Below, piece by piece: positions 11,700-22,383 of a DNA stretch of 64,000 bases. The notes beneath the pieces were generated by a model. The model was not told the DNA's origin, did no database searches, and worked only from the letters and a program-made list of their open reading frames with translations. Both the position numbers and the translations under genes were made by a program. Source of the stretch: Epiperipatus broadwayi (taxonomy: Eukaryota; Onychophora; Udeonychophora; Euonychophora; Peripatidae); the NCBI GenBank assembly GCA_028023455.1, contig JAQFVV010012400.1:16545490-16609489 (forward strand), read 5' to 3'. The stretch's first letter is position 1; each line of letters opens with the position of its first letter.

Positions 11700-12847
11700 T
11701 GCTTATCTCTGTTGTGGGTTTAAACATTCTGGGCCTTAATTCAATCCATAGGCTCCTTGTTCTCAAATGTTGGTTTTAACTCAACTCTCCCAACATCCTC
11801 TTTCTTGCCAAAACTAAACTCTCCACTCACTTTAACTACAGAATTTACTCCACTTCGTCCACCTTTGGTTTTTTCAAGTATTCTACTGCCTTGACTTCTG
11901 CTGGAGGAATCACCATCCTCATTAATAAACATGCCTCTCCCTCCACCTTTTCCATCATACTTATCGACACTCATTCTATTATTTTGGAGGTGCAATTTGC
12001 GTGTTCAGAAGTTTTGTGATTTATTTATATCTGCTCTCCAATGACAGTGATACCCTCATTAAATCTATTATTGACCAAATCAACAACATCACAAGTACCA
12101 CTTCCTTTCCCCATTCTTTTTCTGGGGGACTTCAATATGGGCTACCAGTCCTTCACAAACAAATATCTACATCTCTTCTCCAAGGGCTTAATGTGTGGCC
12201 AGGGTTTTTTCCCAGACCACACCTACTCTTTCTACACCTGTAAGCTTCAGACCCTCATTTATTTAACATTCTACTCTCCTGATCTCCTTCTCATGATTGA
12301 ATCGGCCCAACTCCACACCATACCTTTTTCAGATCATAAAGCATTATGCCTCTCCCTTGACATTAACTCTGGCCCTCCAGTAAACCTTGGTTTCAGAAGA
12401 ACAATACAATTCCTTAACAAACAAAATATGCCAATAGCATCACTTTCAGAAATTTATATATACCTTCATAAAATCAATATCCTTCAAATGGATCCCATCT
12501 TCAGATGGTTTGCATTTGTGGAAATCCTGCAAGCTGCCATCCACAAATACACCTGGAATTCCCCAGGGCCAATAGCATCACTTTCAGAAATTTATATATA
12601 CCTTCATAAAATCAATATCCTTCAAATGGATCCCATCTTCAGATGGTTTGCATTTGTGGAAATCCTGCAAGCTGCCATTCACAAATACACCTGGAATTCC
12701 CCAGGGCCACTCAAGTTGCTGGCTTCCATCGCCAAAATTTCAGAGAAACTGAATGATCAGGATAGTGGGCCAATAGACATTAGCACCATCATCCAACTGA
12801 AACTTCAATACTGTGATGCTCAAAAGGCCTTGGTTGAGTACATCTAA
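11700..12847 (+). pseudogene. LINE AP-like endonuclease region, broken
   Basis: Frames at 11700-12000 read GLNSIHR and later SAGGITILINK, both typical of the N-terminal half of LINE endonucleases; premature stops follow near 11780 and 12020. The frame 12041-12847 (268 residues) contains the catalytic GDFN (12125-12136) and SDH (12329-12337) motifs, so the metal and active-site residues of the second half survive. The role would be nicking the target DNA for target-primed reverse transcription. After the endonuclease the frame contains an exact in-frame duplication (12431-12706). It ends at a stop at 12845. Confidence 0.75.
12431..12706. repeat. 138-bp in-frame tandem duplication inside the LINE
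   Basis: The 138 bases at 12431-12568 are repeated at 12569-12706 with a single visible difference (CCATCC versus CCATTC). The period is 46 codons and keeps the frame open, giving two copies of a peptide that begins PIASLSEIYIYL. Confidence 0.95.
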
Positions 12848-13052
12848 GTCAAATGCATGCAGAGGTACATGGGAAATCAGCATTGTTGAACCAGAAGTTA
12901 CCTGGGGTGGGCTCTTGGTTCCCATAGGAAGCAAACCACCCCCTTGTCCATCACAGTCAGCAACAAATCCTACATAGGTCAGGAATTGCTCCTTCATTTG
13001 TTAAACCATTACAAGCACATGCTTCTCAAAGCTGACATCCCACCCTTTCACT

Positions 13053-14290
13053 ATGCCATCAACCTTGAATGTTAGATCTGATCCTGGTATAACCCAGGCC
13101 ATGCTACTTGACAAACTGAAAAGCTTTCCTGACCATGTTGACCCTGGTTTTCATGCTATCCCCAAGTTTATCCTTCTCCACCTAAGTCAGTTCACCATCC
13201 CCATTACTCTCAACATGATAAACAAGCTGGCCTCAGGTGCTTACATCATTCAGGGTCTCTATCTGGTAACATTCATCTTTTTCCTTAAAAAAGATTGGCC
13301 ACCTACTGAGCTCAAGAATTTTAGGCCCATTTTGATGACCCCTCTCCTCATTAAACTTATTGAGTCTACCATTAAAGAGTCACTAGAACAATTCATACTC
13401 CCTGCCCTTTCTGTCTCACAGTTTGCTTGTAAGTGATGCTCCACTTTGGGGCTGCCACACTCTTTAAGATGACCATCAAGCATGTTAGGCACTCTCGAAA
13501 TGGCAAACCCATCACTGTCCAACTAGACATCCAGGCAGCCTTTGGCTCTGTTAGGGTTGACCTGCTCCTTGGTGTCCTCAGGAACCTGAACATCCCAGAG
13601 GCCCTTCTGTCCATCCTCCACAATCTTCTGTCCAACAGAAAAATCCTAGTTACTCTGGATGAGAAAGTTGTCCCCGGCTTCACACCTAACATATCTATCC
13701 CTCATGGCTCTCCACTGAGCACTTTGTTGTTCAACACATTTCTGAATCCCCTCTTGCTCAGGCTAGAACATGACCTCCCTGGCATCTTTATTCCTGCACT
13801 GAGCAAAAGCATCAAATGCCTTGCTTATGTAGATGATGTGGTTGTCTTCCTTCCCTCAGTTGATCTCATCCCCAGGCTTCAACAGATCCTCACCTGGTAC
13901 ACCAAAACATACAGGCTGGAATTTAGCAGTAAGAAATCAGCAGCCTGGCAACTATCAACTGGTAAACAAACCTCTTCCACCTTCAATGCCAAGCCACACA
14001 ACTTCCTTGGATTTCCCCTCATGCTGTCTGCTAGAGATATAAGAGTATGGGTCCAAACAACACTGTATCAAAGCATATCATTGACTCTCAGCACTATCAC
14101 AGGCATCTACCTCTCCCTTTATGGGAAAGTCACCATCCTCAATCTTCTAGCATTTCCTAAAATAGCATATTACCTCCCCATTGTTCTACATACACATTCC
14201 TTTATATCCAAAATTAATTTCCTTTGCACCCGTTTTCTCTGGGGCAGAAAGATTGTGGCCATCAGCCTAAAAAGAACTTGGTTTTCCTAA
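13053..14290 (+). pseudogene. LINE reverse transcriptase domain, frameshifted
   Basis: Two overlapping frames (13053-13436 and 13433-14290) together cover a non-LTR reverse transcriptase. The first carries FRPILMTPLLIKLIE, the usual RT motif before the fingers. The second has the catalytic motif A LDIQAAF (Asp codon at 13526), HGSPLSTLLFN (motif B) and YVDD (13826-13837). Both frames are shifted relative to each other near 13435. The typical C-terminal FLWGRK segment precedes the stop at 14288. The catalytic Asp residues are intact, but the frame breaks make it a pseudogene. Confidence 0.85.
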
Positions 14291-15298
14291 AAACCCCAAT
14301 GGGTTGGGACTCACTCCATTGACTCTCTTCTGATTTAGAGATCCCACAACATTATTCTCACACTTTTATGTCACTTTCCTGCCAACCTTGTACATATCAT
14401 TATCACACCCACCGACACTCCTCCTCCTAGTGGCAGGCCCAGGTCTTGGACCTCACTCATTGCCAACATACTACAAAAGGCTGGCTTTGTTATACCATCC
14501 ATCAGCAGCAAACTAAAGTACTGGGAGGTTTTCAATTAAACTGCAACTTCTCCATTTTGCCCCCTACATTCCTCAAATTTACCAATGCTCAATTAATCCA
14601 AAAATTCAAAAGGTGGTCCCTTGAGAAAAAATTCCTTAATTTCCTCCTCATAATCAATCTTCACTCCCTTCCCACAAATCAATTTTTGGTTAACCATAGG
14701 GGTTTCACCAAGATCTTGCCCATATTTCAGCTCTGTAAAACTGACAATGAAATCCTCTGGCACTTCCTACTTATTGTCCCTTTCTGCTTGGCATGAGAAA
14801 TGTCATCAACTCCTGCCTTCCCTTGCACAGAAATACCATCTTCAACCTCCATGAATCCATAGAAACAGGGGTCTTCACAGCTATTAGACTATCAGTTTTC
14901 CTCATCTATGCCCTTTGGTTGCTCTGATGTGCCATTATCTTTGACCAAAGAGCACACTCAGTGATACAAAAGCTCTTGGACCTAATTCACTCTCTCAAAA
15001 CCAGAGATACCAAACTAACCTCCCTCTAGTCTTCACAGACACTTAGGCAATCCTCCAACTCCCATCCTCTCAGCCTCTGTCATAGAACTCAATCATGAAG
15101 ACATGCAATTTGGACCAGCCTGGACTACAGCCTGTTTCCCCTTTCCACTTCTCATTCCCTTTTCACATGTATCCTTCCCCTCTTACCATGTTGCTCCTGA
15201 AATTTCAATTTATCATGTAATCACTCCCTTGTAAACCTTTTTCCAACTGTATCTGTGTTTTTTTTTATGAATAAATGTTCATCATTGAGAAAAAAAGA
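14291..15298 (+). pseudogene. LINE C-terminal and 3' region
   Basis: Fragmentary frames (longest 14446-14796) continue the LINE downstream of the reverse transcriptase. The codon-like GC content falls off after about 15200. The 3' end carries AATAAA near 15272 and a short A tail near 15291-15297. Confidence 0.55.
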
Positions 15299-15412
15299 AT
15301 TAAAAGGCAACAGAAATTTTTTAATAATAAGTGACCTATAGTGTTTTTACTTATTTATACTGATAAATTAAAGATTTAAAACAATTTACTTACATTATGT
15401 ATTAATATATAT

Positions 15413-15819
15413 TGCAAAGACACCAAAATGTATGGGTGCTGAATTGAGTTCAGAACCATATGACTATATAAGCTATTGAGTTTAGATTGAAAATATGTTT
15501 GTGTTTTCAATTTAATTATCATAGTTTTGTAGTAAAGTAGAGTTAAAAGGTGGCTGCTGGAGGGTTGCATTAGATCCTAAGATCTAGGTGCAGTGCTCTC
15601 AGATCCAAGGCTCCTCACTGATGATGGCCACAAGCCAGAAACTAGTCTGGGGATATTAGATGAGTAGGCACTAGATAGGGATTTTATGCACAAGCCTTCT
15701 GGCATCTATTGATTACTCTGGTTAGCACAGGGTGGCACTACTGTATGGAGAGTTTTGCCTTTGTTTACAACAATTATGAGCTAGTATGAGAAGGTGATCA
15801 TGTGATGTTTAGTGGTTTA
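15413..15819 (+). mobile_element. Family A array, right part (sense)
   Basis: This continues the plus-sense unit begun at 10546 and runs through a full hammerhead to a second pass over the AGTATGAGAAGGTGATCA string, ending GTTTAGTGGTTT. That end matches, in reverse, the left end of the copy at 27087. A weak 8-base candidate target duplication ATACATAT occurs at 9557-9564 and 15820-15827. Without the LINE insertion the array would be about 1.48 kb. Confidence 0.8.
15612..15653 (+). ncRNA. Type I hammerhead ribozyme, family A, intact core
   Basis: All conserved parts are present in order. Helix I 5' strand TCCTCA (15612-15617), CTGATGA (15618-15624), helix II TGGC (15625-15628) and GCCA (15634-15637) around a 5-base loop, GAA (15638-15640), a loopless 3-bp helix III ACT/AGT (15641-15646), C (15647), then the helix I 3' strand TGGGGA (15648-15653). 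Predicted cleavage is between 15647 and 15648. The very short helix III is typical of hammerheads in Penelope-like elements and retrozymes, which usually act as dimers. Activity has not been shown here. Confidence 0.8.
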
Positions 15820-15831
15820 ATACATATTTTA

Positions 15832-16499
15832 GTAATATAAATTATTGAACTATATTTGTCTAAAATCTTAAATTACAATATGATTTAGATTGTATTCCCC
15901 CCCCCCCAAAGTACTGTTTTGAAAGTATTTCTGATTTTTGAAATATATATTTTATTGGAGATTATAATATGGTTATTAGTTCTTAAAAGTATTTCAATAT
16001 TCAGGGTATTAATTTAATTAGAAGAGTTTAGTACTTTCATATATGCGAACAATGATTATCAGACCATGATTATTGGATCATCCTACAAATTGGTATCTTA
16101 TATATAAGATATGATGAGATTTTTATACTGCTTTTCTCATGCTATTAATTATGATTAAACTTTAATATTAATTATTTTGGTTCTGAGTCATTATTACTCT
16201 AACTTAAGCATATGTGTGTGTATGTTTAATAATTATCTGAATCTAAGCTCTCGTACTGAACCAGAATCTGGAGCTATGATTACAGAAAGTAGGATATTGC
16301 AGGGCGAATATAAAATGACAATTTTTTATATTCTAAAAACTGATGTCATCTAGATAATTTCCACATTATTTGAAAAACAAAATAAGCCAAGGTCATTAAG
16401 TGACTAAGTCAGAAAGTAGTCCTCTATTTTGATGATGATCAATACATCTTAGATTCAATTGACATATAAACATCACCAATTAATATATTACCATATAGA
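15832..16499. other. AT-rich DNA with an 11-base C-run
   Basis: A C-run lies at 15897-15907. Nothing else could be identified. Confidence 0.5.
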
Positions 16500-16518
16500 A
16501 ATGTTAAAAAGATAACTG

Positions 16519-17190
16519 TTAAAAAGACTAAAGTAATGTTTAATCGATTTGCTCAAAATATGAAAATAAAGATTGACTATGATGAATTAGAAAAAGTTAA
16601 CAGTTACAAATACCTTGGTCAGATTATTATTACAGACGGAAACATAAGGGATGAAATTAATCATAGAATTAAACTTGGTTGGAGTGCTTTTGGTAGAAAT
16701 AACTTGATACTAAAAGGAAATATGCCTATGTGTTTGAAAAGGAAGGTTTTTAACAAATGTGTTTTGCCAGTTCTTATTTATGGATCTGAGACATGGATAC
16801 TTAATAGAAGACAATACAGAGACTTCAGACCACTCAAAGAAGTATGGAGAGATGCATGCTGGGAGTAACAAGAAGAGATTGAAAACGCAATATATGGGTA
16901 AGAGAACAAACAGGTGTTACTGACCTCATTGAAAAAATTAAAAGATTGAAGTGGAGTTGGGCTGCACATATTCCTAGAAGAGATGATAATAGATGGACAA
17001 TTGAAGTCTTAAACTGGATTCCAAGAGATTGTAAAAGACCCAGAAATAGACAACATGTGCAATGGATGGATGAGATGAGAAAGTGTGCAGGGGTGATGTG
17101 GAAAAGAGAAGCTAAAGATCGGAGAAGATGGATTGAACTTGGAGAGACCTTTATCTTGCAGTAGATTGATAATGGATGATGATGTGAAAG
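16519..17190 (+). pseudogene. RTE LINE, 5'-truncated copy (RT end and C-terminus)
   Basis: It begins inside the reverse transcriptase just after the FADD motif region and runs to the 3' end. The frame 16536-16868 carries NSYKYLGQI, GWSAFGRNN and YGSETW, hallmarks of the RTE thumb region. One base missing near 16807 shifts the frame; 16946-17164 continues with WAAHIPRRDDNRW and the RPRNRQHVQWMDE-type C-terminus. It ends in a short GATGATGATG run, the usual RTE 3' end. It is very similar to the copy at 51491-54461. Confidence 0.9.
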
Positions 17191-17197
17191 ATTTATT

Positions 17198-17251
17198 GAT
17201 ATTATGCTAAATGTATATGAAGATGATATTATGCTAAATGTATATGAAGAT
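17198..17251. repeat. 27-bp tandem duplication
   Basis: The string GATATTATGCTAAATGTATA is repeated at a spacing of 27 bases (17198 and 17225), directly after the 3' end of the preceding RTE copy. Confidence 0.9.
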
Positions 17252-17299
17252 ATAGGGACATATATATACTTCCAATGTTTGTGTCTTTGTAGAACAATA

Positions 17300-19735
17300 A
17301 AAAGTAGACATGTACTATACTATAAAGACACAAACATTGTAAGTAAAGTGAAATGGGATTCATTATAAATAAAAAGTGGAATAACAGCATTGTGGAAATT
17401 GATGTTGTATCAGATACAGTAGCAAGAATAGTTATTCAACTTAATGGTAGATACCAAATGCAGATAATTCAGGTTTATGGCCCAATAAGTACTCATTGTG
17501 ACAAAGAAGTAGATGGATTTTTATATGGATGCACAAAAGGATTTTGATCAGACCCAATAAAATTGTCATGGGAAACTCTAATGATAAAAATGGTAAACAA
17601 TTCACAGATTAAAGTGATATCGAGAGAGATCATAGGAGTTTGTAGAAAAAAGATTATGAATTCCTTTTTTGAAAAAAATGGTAGCGGAAATGGACATGGA
17701 AGCATCCAAATGAAGATATAGCAGAATTGGATTATATTTTGATTAATAAAAAATATGTATTTCAAGATTGTAATGTTCTTAATAAGTTTAACATAGGAAG
17801 AGATCATCAATTAATGAGATGCTAGAGAGACAAAAATAATTTAAAAAAACAGTATTCACAATTAATATGCCTAATCTTCAGAAACATTCCAATGAATTTA
17901 AATCAAAACTTGCAAATGATTTTCAAATATTAACAGATTTTGAATATGATTCAAATTTGAACAAAATCAATAGGAAGATAACTGATACACTTTTAAAAAC
18001 TTCAAAAATGTAGCAGGTACAAAAAAGCAGCAATTGGCCAGTAAAATGTCTATGAAGACAAAACAATTTATAAAAAAGAGAAGTAATATGAAAATATATA
18101 AAAATGATGCATTAAGGATTATCTAAAATTTTGAAAACAGATTGATAATGATATAAAAAAAGTATAATTATGAATAAGTAAGGAAAGTCTCAAGAGTGCA
18201 AAACAGCATCTGGTATTGGCAGGAAATGTATTTCTGCAAGAAGAAAAAGAGATGGAATTATTACTAAAATGAGAGATGACATCATGAAATGTGTAGAAAA
18301 GTTTGATCAAGAATTATACAGCAATAAAGAACAAGGACAAGTATCTCCTACAAGTACTGTATCTTCTGAATTTCCCAGAATTTTAAATGAAGTGAGAAAT
18401 GCAATTAAATCTATGAAGAAGGGAAAAGCTAAAGGTAATGATGGAATTATAATTGATATCTTAAAAACAGCAGATTTTGGCAAATTTATATACTAAATGA
18501 CTTAATGTTAAAGATGTACCAGATGATTGCGATTTTGTAATATTAATATTATTATTTAAAAAAAGATGATAGAGACCTGTCAAACTTGTCTATAGCAAAC
18601 TCTGGATTTTTAACCAACCAAAAGAACAAGATGGATTTAAAAGTGGTTTTAATACAGTGGTCATATCCAAGTATTGAAAGAAGTTATAGAACTGATCAAT
18701 AAATATGGGTTGCCATTATGCTTGAGATTTGTAGATTATGAAAAGGTATTTGATTGTATAAACATTTCATCAGTGATTAAAACAGTGGATCCTCAAGGAA
18801 TAGATCCAGGATATCATATTCTTATGAATATTTATAAAAATACAACACCAACAATTAGATTACATGATTACATTAGGAAGAATAACATTGAGAAAGGTGT
18901 ACAACAGAGTGATTTCATATCTCCAATACTTTTTACAGGAACTTTGCAAGAAGTATTTTGTGGATTAAAATAGGAAGCTAAGGAAGTAAAAATAAATGGG
19001 GATTATTTAAATCATCTAGATTTTACAGATGATCCAATTATTTTTTAAATTAATGCTTTAAATGTTGCAAAAGTTATCAGATGAAAATAAGAAAATAGAA
19101 TTAAAGTTTAATGTTAAAAAGATTAAAGTAATGTTCAATGGATTTTCTCAAAAAATAAAGATTGATAATAAGAAGAAATTAGCAACTGCAAATACCTTGG
19201 TAAAAATGAAATTAATCATAGAATTAAACTTGGTTGGGTGCTTTTGATAGAAATAATATTAAAATGAAATATGCTTATATATTTGAAAATGAAAAGTTTT
19301 TAATAAATGTGCTATATGAATTCTTATTTATGGATCTGAGACTTGAATACTAAACAGAAGAGCAATTGGAGACTTCAGATCACTCAATGAAATATGGAGA
19401 GATGCATGTTAGGAGTAATAAGAAAAAATAAAAATTTAAATACATGGGTAAGACAACAAACAGGTGTTACTGAGATAATTGAAAGAATTAAGAGAGAAAA
19501 GTGGACTTGTGCTGTACATATTACCAGAATATATGATAATAGGTAGCCAGTTAAAATCTTAAAACTGGATTCGAAGAGATTGTAAAAGACCTAGAAAAGG
19601 ACCATATGTGAGATGGATGGATGAAATAAGGGTATGCTGGTGTGATGTGGAGAAGAAAGGCTAGAGATCATTTAAAAATGGATTGAACTTGAAAGACCTT
19701 CATCCTGCAATGGAATGATAATTTTTAAAAATAAA
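17300..19735 (+). pseudogene. RTE LINE, nearly complete but heavily broken copy
   Basis: It aligns by eye to 51770-54440 across the endonuclease (GFIINKKW at 17353 on), the linker, the reverse transcriptase (FVDYEKVFD, ISPILF) and the C-terminus. The first part of the endonuclease is missing and there are many indels and stops. The GDFN box is degraded. FADD reads as a damaged string near 19021. Here the codon equivalent to the premature stop at 52469 is CAA, showing that the stop in the other copy arose by a C-to-T change. A 20-base inverted repeat (17273-17292 with 17320-17339) marks the 5' junction. Confidence 0.85.
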
Positions 19736-19739
19736 GATG

Positions 19740-20110
19740 TTATAAAATCCAGTCACTGCCTTATGTGGAAATGGTGTTGTGAAAGCTATCAAAATTGTCA
19801 ACATAGGCAAGGAAACTCGGGTGTTGATGCCGCTGCAACACTACACACATAATTAAATGAGAATTAACAATAATAAGTAATCATTAATATAATTCTATAA
19901 AATGATTTGTGTCAAGGTGTGAGGCAGAAAGTTTGACACTTGTCATCAAACTATAGGAAATTGTTATCTATATAATTCTAAATAAATGGTGAAAATATGT
20001 GTAAGAGACTGTGATCTGGGCCAACTGATGAGTGCTGGTTCAATATGAAATGCACCCTTTGGAGATCATTTATCTTTTTCACATAACTTTAGTCTTATGT
20101 TTCAGGAAAT
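19740..20110 (+). mobile_element. Family B element, partial
   Basis: It contains a CACTGCCTTATGTGGAAATG-like segment (from 19754) and, about 300 bases on, a hammerhead. The minus-strand copy at 36360-36560 has the same two landmarks in the opposite circular order, which suggests a unit of about 390-400 bases that occurs in permuted form. Boundaries are approximate. Confidence 0.55.
20013..20067 (+). ncRNA. Hammerhead, family B, helix III damaged
   Basis: CCAA (20021-20024), CTGATGA (20025-20031) and GAAA (20047-20050) are intact, and helix I extends through GATCT (20013-20017) with AGATC (20063-20067). Helix II is weakened, and in place of the short helix III and U-H cleavage site the sequence reads TGCACCC, so cleavage is doubtful. 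Confidence 0.6.
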
Positions 20111-20787
20111 TATAATGAACTAGACATTTAAAATATAATATATATATATAAAGTTATCTATCTTTAAAAAAATGTGTATATGTACTTAAAATTACAATAT
20201 GAATTATATGTTGAAATATGAACTAAGTATAACTGTTGAAAATATATAAAATAAATAGCATTAGAATTATCAAATAGTTATATTTCTAATATTATATCAT
20301 TACCTCAGCAATATTAAATTTAGAGGCAGTATTGAAAGGTCTATCCTATACAGGTCCCACTCACCAAAATGGTTACAAATAGGAGTTTGTGATAGTGCTT
20401 TTAAATGAACAATCATTAGGTATTAGTTTAGTTAACTAAATGCTTGCTCATTATTTTACTAAGTATGTACACACATACTTTAACATATATACCCAACAAA
20501 TTGCACATTTCTGAAATAGCTAAAATAAGCCACAAATAGCCCATCCTAAAGTATATAGTTATTGCAATCAGTAAATTCAAAACAATCTCTAACTCAAGGA
20601 TGGCATGTTTGTGGAGATAGTTGCTGACAAAAATTTTGACATCATTGCTCACAAAAACGTTAAATCATATAAATATGATATCCAAATGTCTTCTTTTAAA
20701 TACTATTCTTCTTTTTTTTAAAAAATTTAAAATGTTTATTTTTTCATTTGAAATTAGCTACTTTAAATTGTATGTTTATATACTTAT

Positions 20788-21762
20788 AGATCCAGGATAT
20801 CATATTTTAAAGAATATTTATAAAAATGCAACAGCAACAATTAGATTACATAATGATAGTAGAAAAATCAACATTGAAAAGGGTGTAAGATAGGGTGTTT
20901 TGTGGATTAAAATGGGAAGCTAAAGGAGTGAAAGTAAATGGAGATTATTTAAGTCATTTAGATTTTGCAGATGATGTAGTTGTTTTTGTAAATAATGTTT
21001 TAGAGCTACAGGAAATGTTGTAGGAATTATCAGATGAAAGTAGGACTAAAGATAAATGTTAAAAAGATTAAAGCAATGTTTAATAGATTTTCTCAAAATA
21101 TAAAAAGAAAGATTGATTATGATGAGTTAGAAGAAGTTAACAGTTACAAATACCTTGATCAGATTATTAATACAGATGGAAATATAATGGATGAAATTAA
21201 TCATAGAATTAAACTTGGTTGGAGTGCTTTTGGTAGAAATAACTTGATACTAAAAGGAAATATGCCTATGTGTTTGAAAAGGAAGGTTTTTAATAAATGT
21301 GTTTTGCCAGTTCTTACTTATGGATCTGAGACTTGGACACTTAATAGAAGAGCAATACAGAGACTTCAGACCCACTCAAAGAAGTATGGAGAGATGCATG
21401 TTAGGAGTAACAAGAAGAGATTAAAAACGCAATGTATGGGTAAGAGAACAAACAGGTGTTACTGACCTCATTGAAAAAATTAAAAGACTGAAGTGGAGTT
21501 GGGCTGGACATATTGCTAGAAGAGATGATAATAGATGAACAATTGAAATTTTAAACTGCATTTAAGCGTTAATGAAGTAAAATCTTAACTATTCCAAGAG
21601 ATTGTAAAAGACCCAGAAAGAGACCATATGTGAGATGGATGGATGAAATAAAAAAGTGTGTGGGGGGGATGTGGAGAAGAGAAGCTAAAGACAGAAAAAG
21701 ATGGATTGAACTTGGAGAGACTTTCATCCTGCAGTGGATTGATAATGATGATTCCTGCCCAA
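20788..21762 (+). pseudogene. RTE LINE, truncated copy
   Basis: It starts in the reverse transcriptase at the IDPGYHILKNIYKN segment and runs to the 3' end. An internal deletion near 20893 joins GVR directly to the VLWIKMGS region, removing the RQGDS motif. HLDFADDVVVF follows near 20955, so the catalytic FADD survives in one frame. The frame 21034-21465 covers the thumb. Near 21559 about 43 bases of foreign sequence interrupt the NWIPRDCKRP segment. It ends in GATAATGATGATT. Confidence 0.85.
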
Positions 21763-22320
21763 AGATAAGTTGGGTTACTAGGCAATGGAATACTACAAGT
21801 ATATGATAATACCAGATCAATGTTAGTGATAGCTTACCATTGCTTGGCACCCTCTGAGAGTTACATCATAAATTTTAATGAACATTAATTAAGATTCATA
21901 CGTAAAATCCCCCCCCCCTAAAAAAAGCGCAACACTTACCACACATACTTAAAAAATTCTAAATATGCAATGCTTACCATTTATACAGATACACATGTGC
22001 ATATATAAAAGGAATAAACTTTCTCATCCGCAAAAAAAAAAGGGGGGGAGGGGATTTAATTGTGTGAACCTTATAGAGAAATAAATATTATTTAAAATTG
22101 GCGACACACCATTTAAATATTTTGTTATAGAATACCAGTAAATTATTTTAATGATTTCAGAATTGAAAAAGACTTTAAACCACAAACAATTAAGGTAAAT
22201 AATATATTTTATAAAATTATTAAAAATTCAAAACTGAATTATACAAAATATATCCTCTTCATAAATTATCAAATGTTATTTTTGAATATAGATAAATGAT
22301 TTATAATATATAGGGTATGT

Positions 22321-22383
22321 GAGCACAGACTTTCACACGACTCATGGAGTGGAGAGTGGTGAGTCGTGTGAAAGTCTGTGCTC
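22321..22383. repeat. Perfect 23-bp inverted repeat (head-to-head family B junction)
   Basis: Bases 22321-22343 are the exact reverse complement of 22361-22383 with a 17-base loop. The right arm is repeated in direct orientation about 423 bases downstream (near 22784), so this is the point where an inverted fragment meets the tandem family B unit. Confidence 0.9.

Larger units (their letters stand above)
10636..15401 (+). mobile_element. 4.8-kb insertion carrying a decayed APE-type LINE
   Basis: The insertion splits one family A unit: the plus-sense unit stops at GGTTGTTTAA (10628) and continues at AAAGACACC (about 15416), which are adjacent in intact units. An 11-base duplication TTAATATATAT flanks it (10625-10635 and 15402-15412). 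Inside are an AP-like endonuclease region, a reverse transcriptase region, and a 3' end with AATAAA near 15272 and a short A-run at 15291-15297. Some flanking DNA (10636-10960 and 15300-15401) may be a separate passenger. The reading frame is broken in many places. The clade is uncertain; the endonuclease and the C-terminal FLWG-like segment recall L1/Tx1-type elements. Confidence 0.75.

Noticed and set aside
11741-11995. Minus-strand Gly-rich open frame in the LINE
   Set aside because: It is the shadow of the endonuclease region on the other strand.
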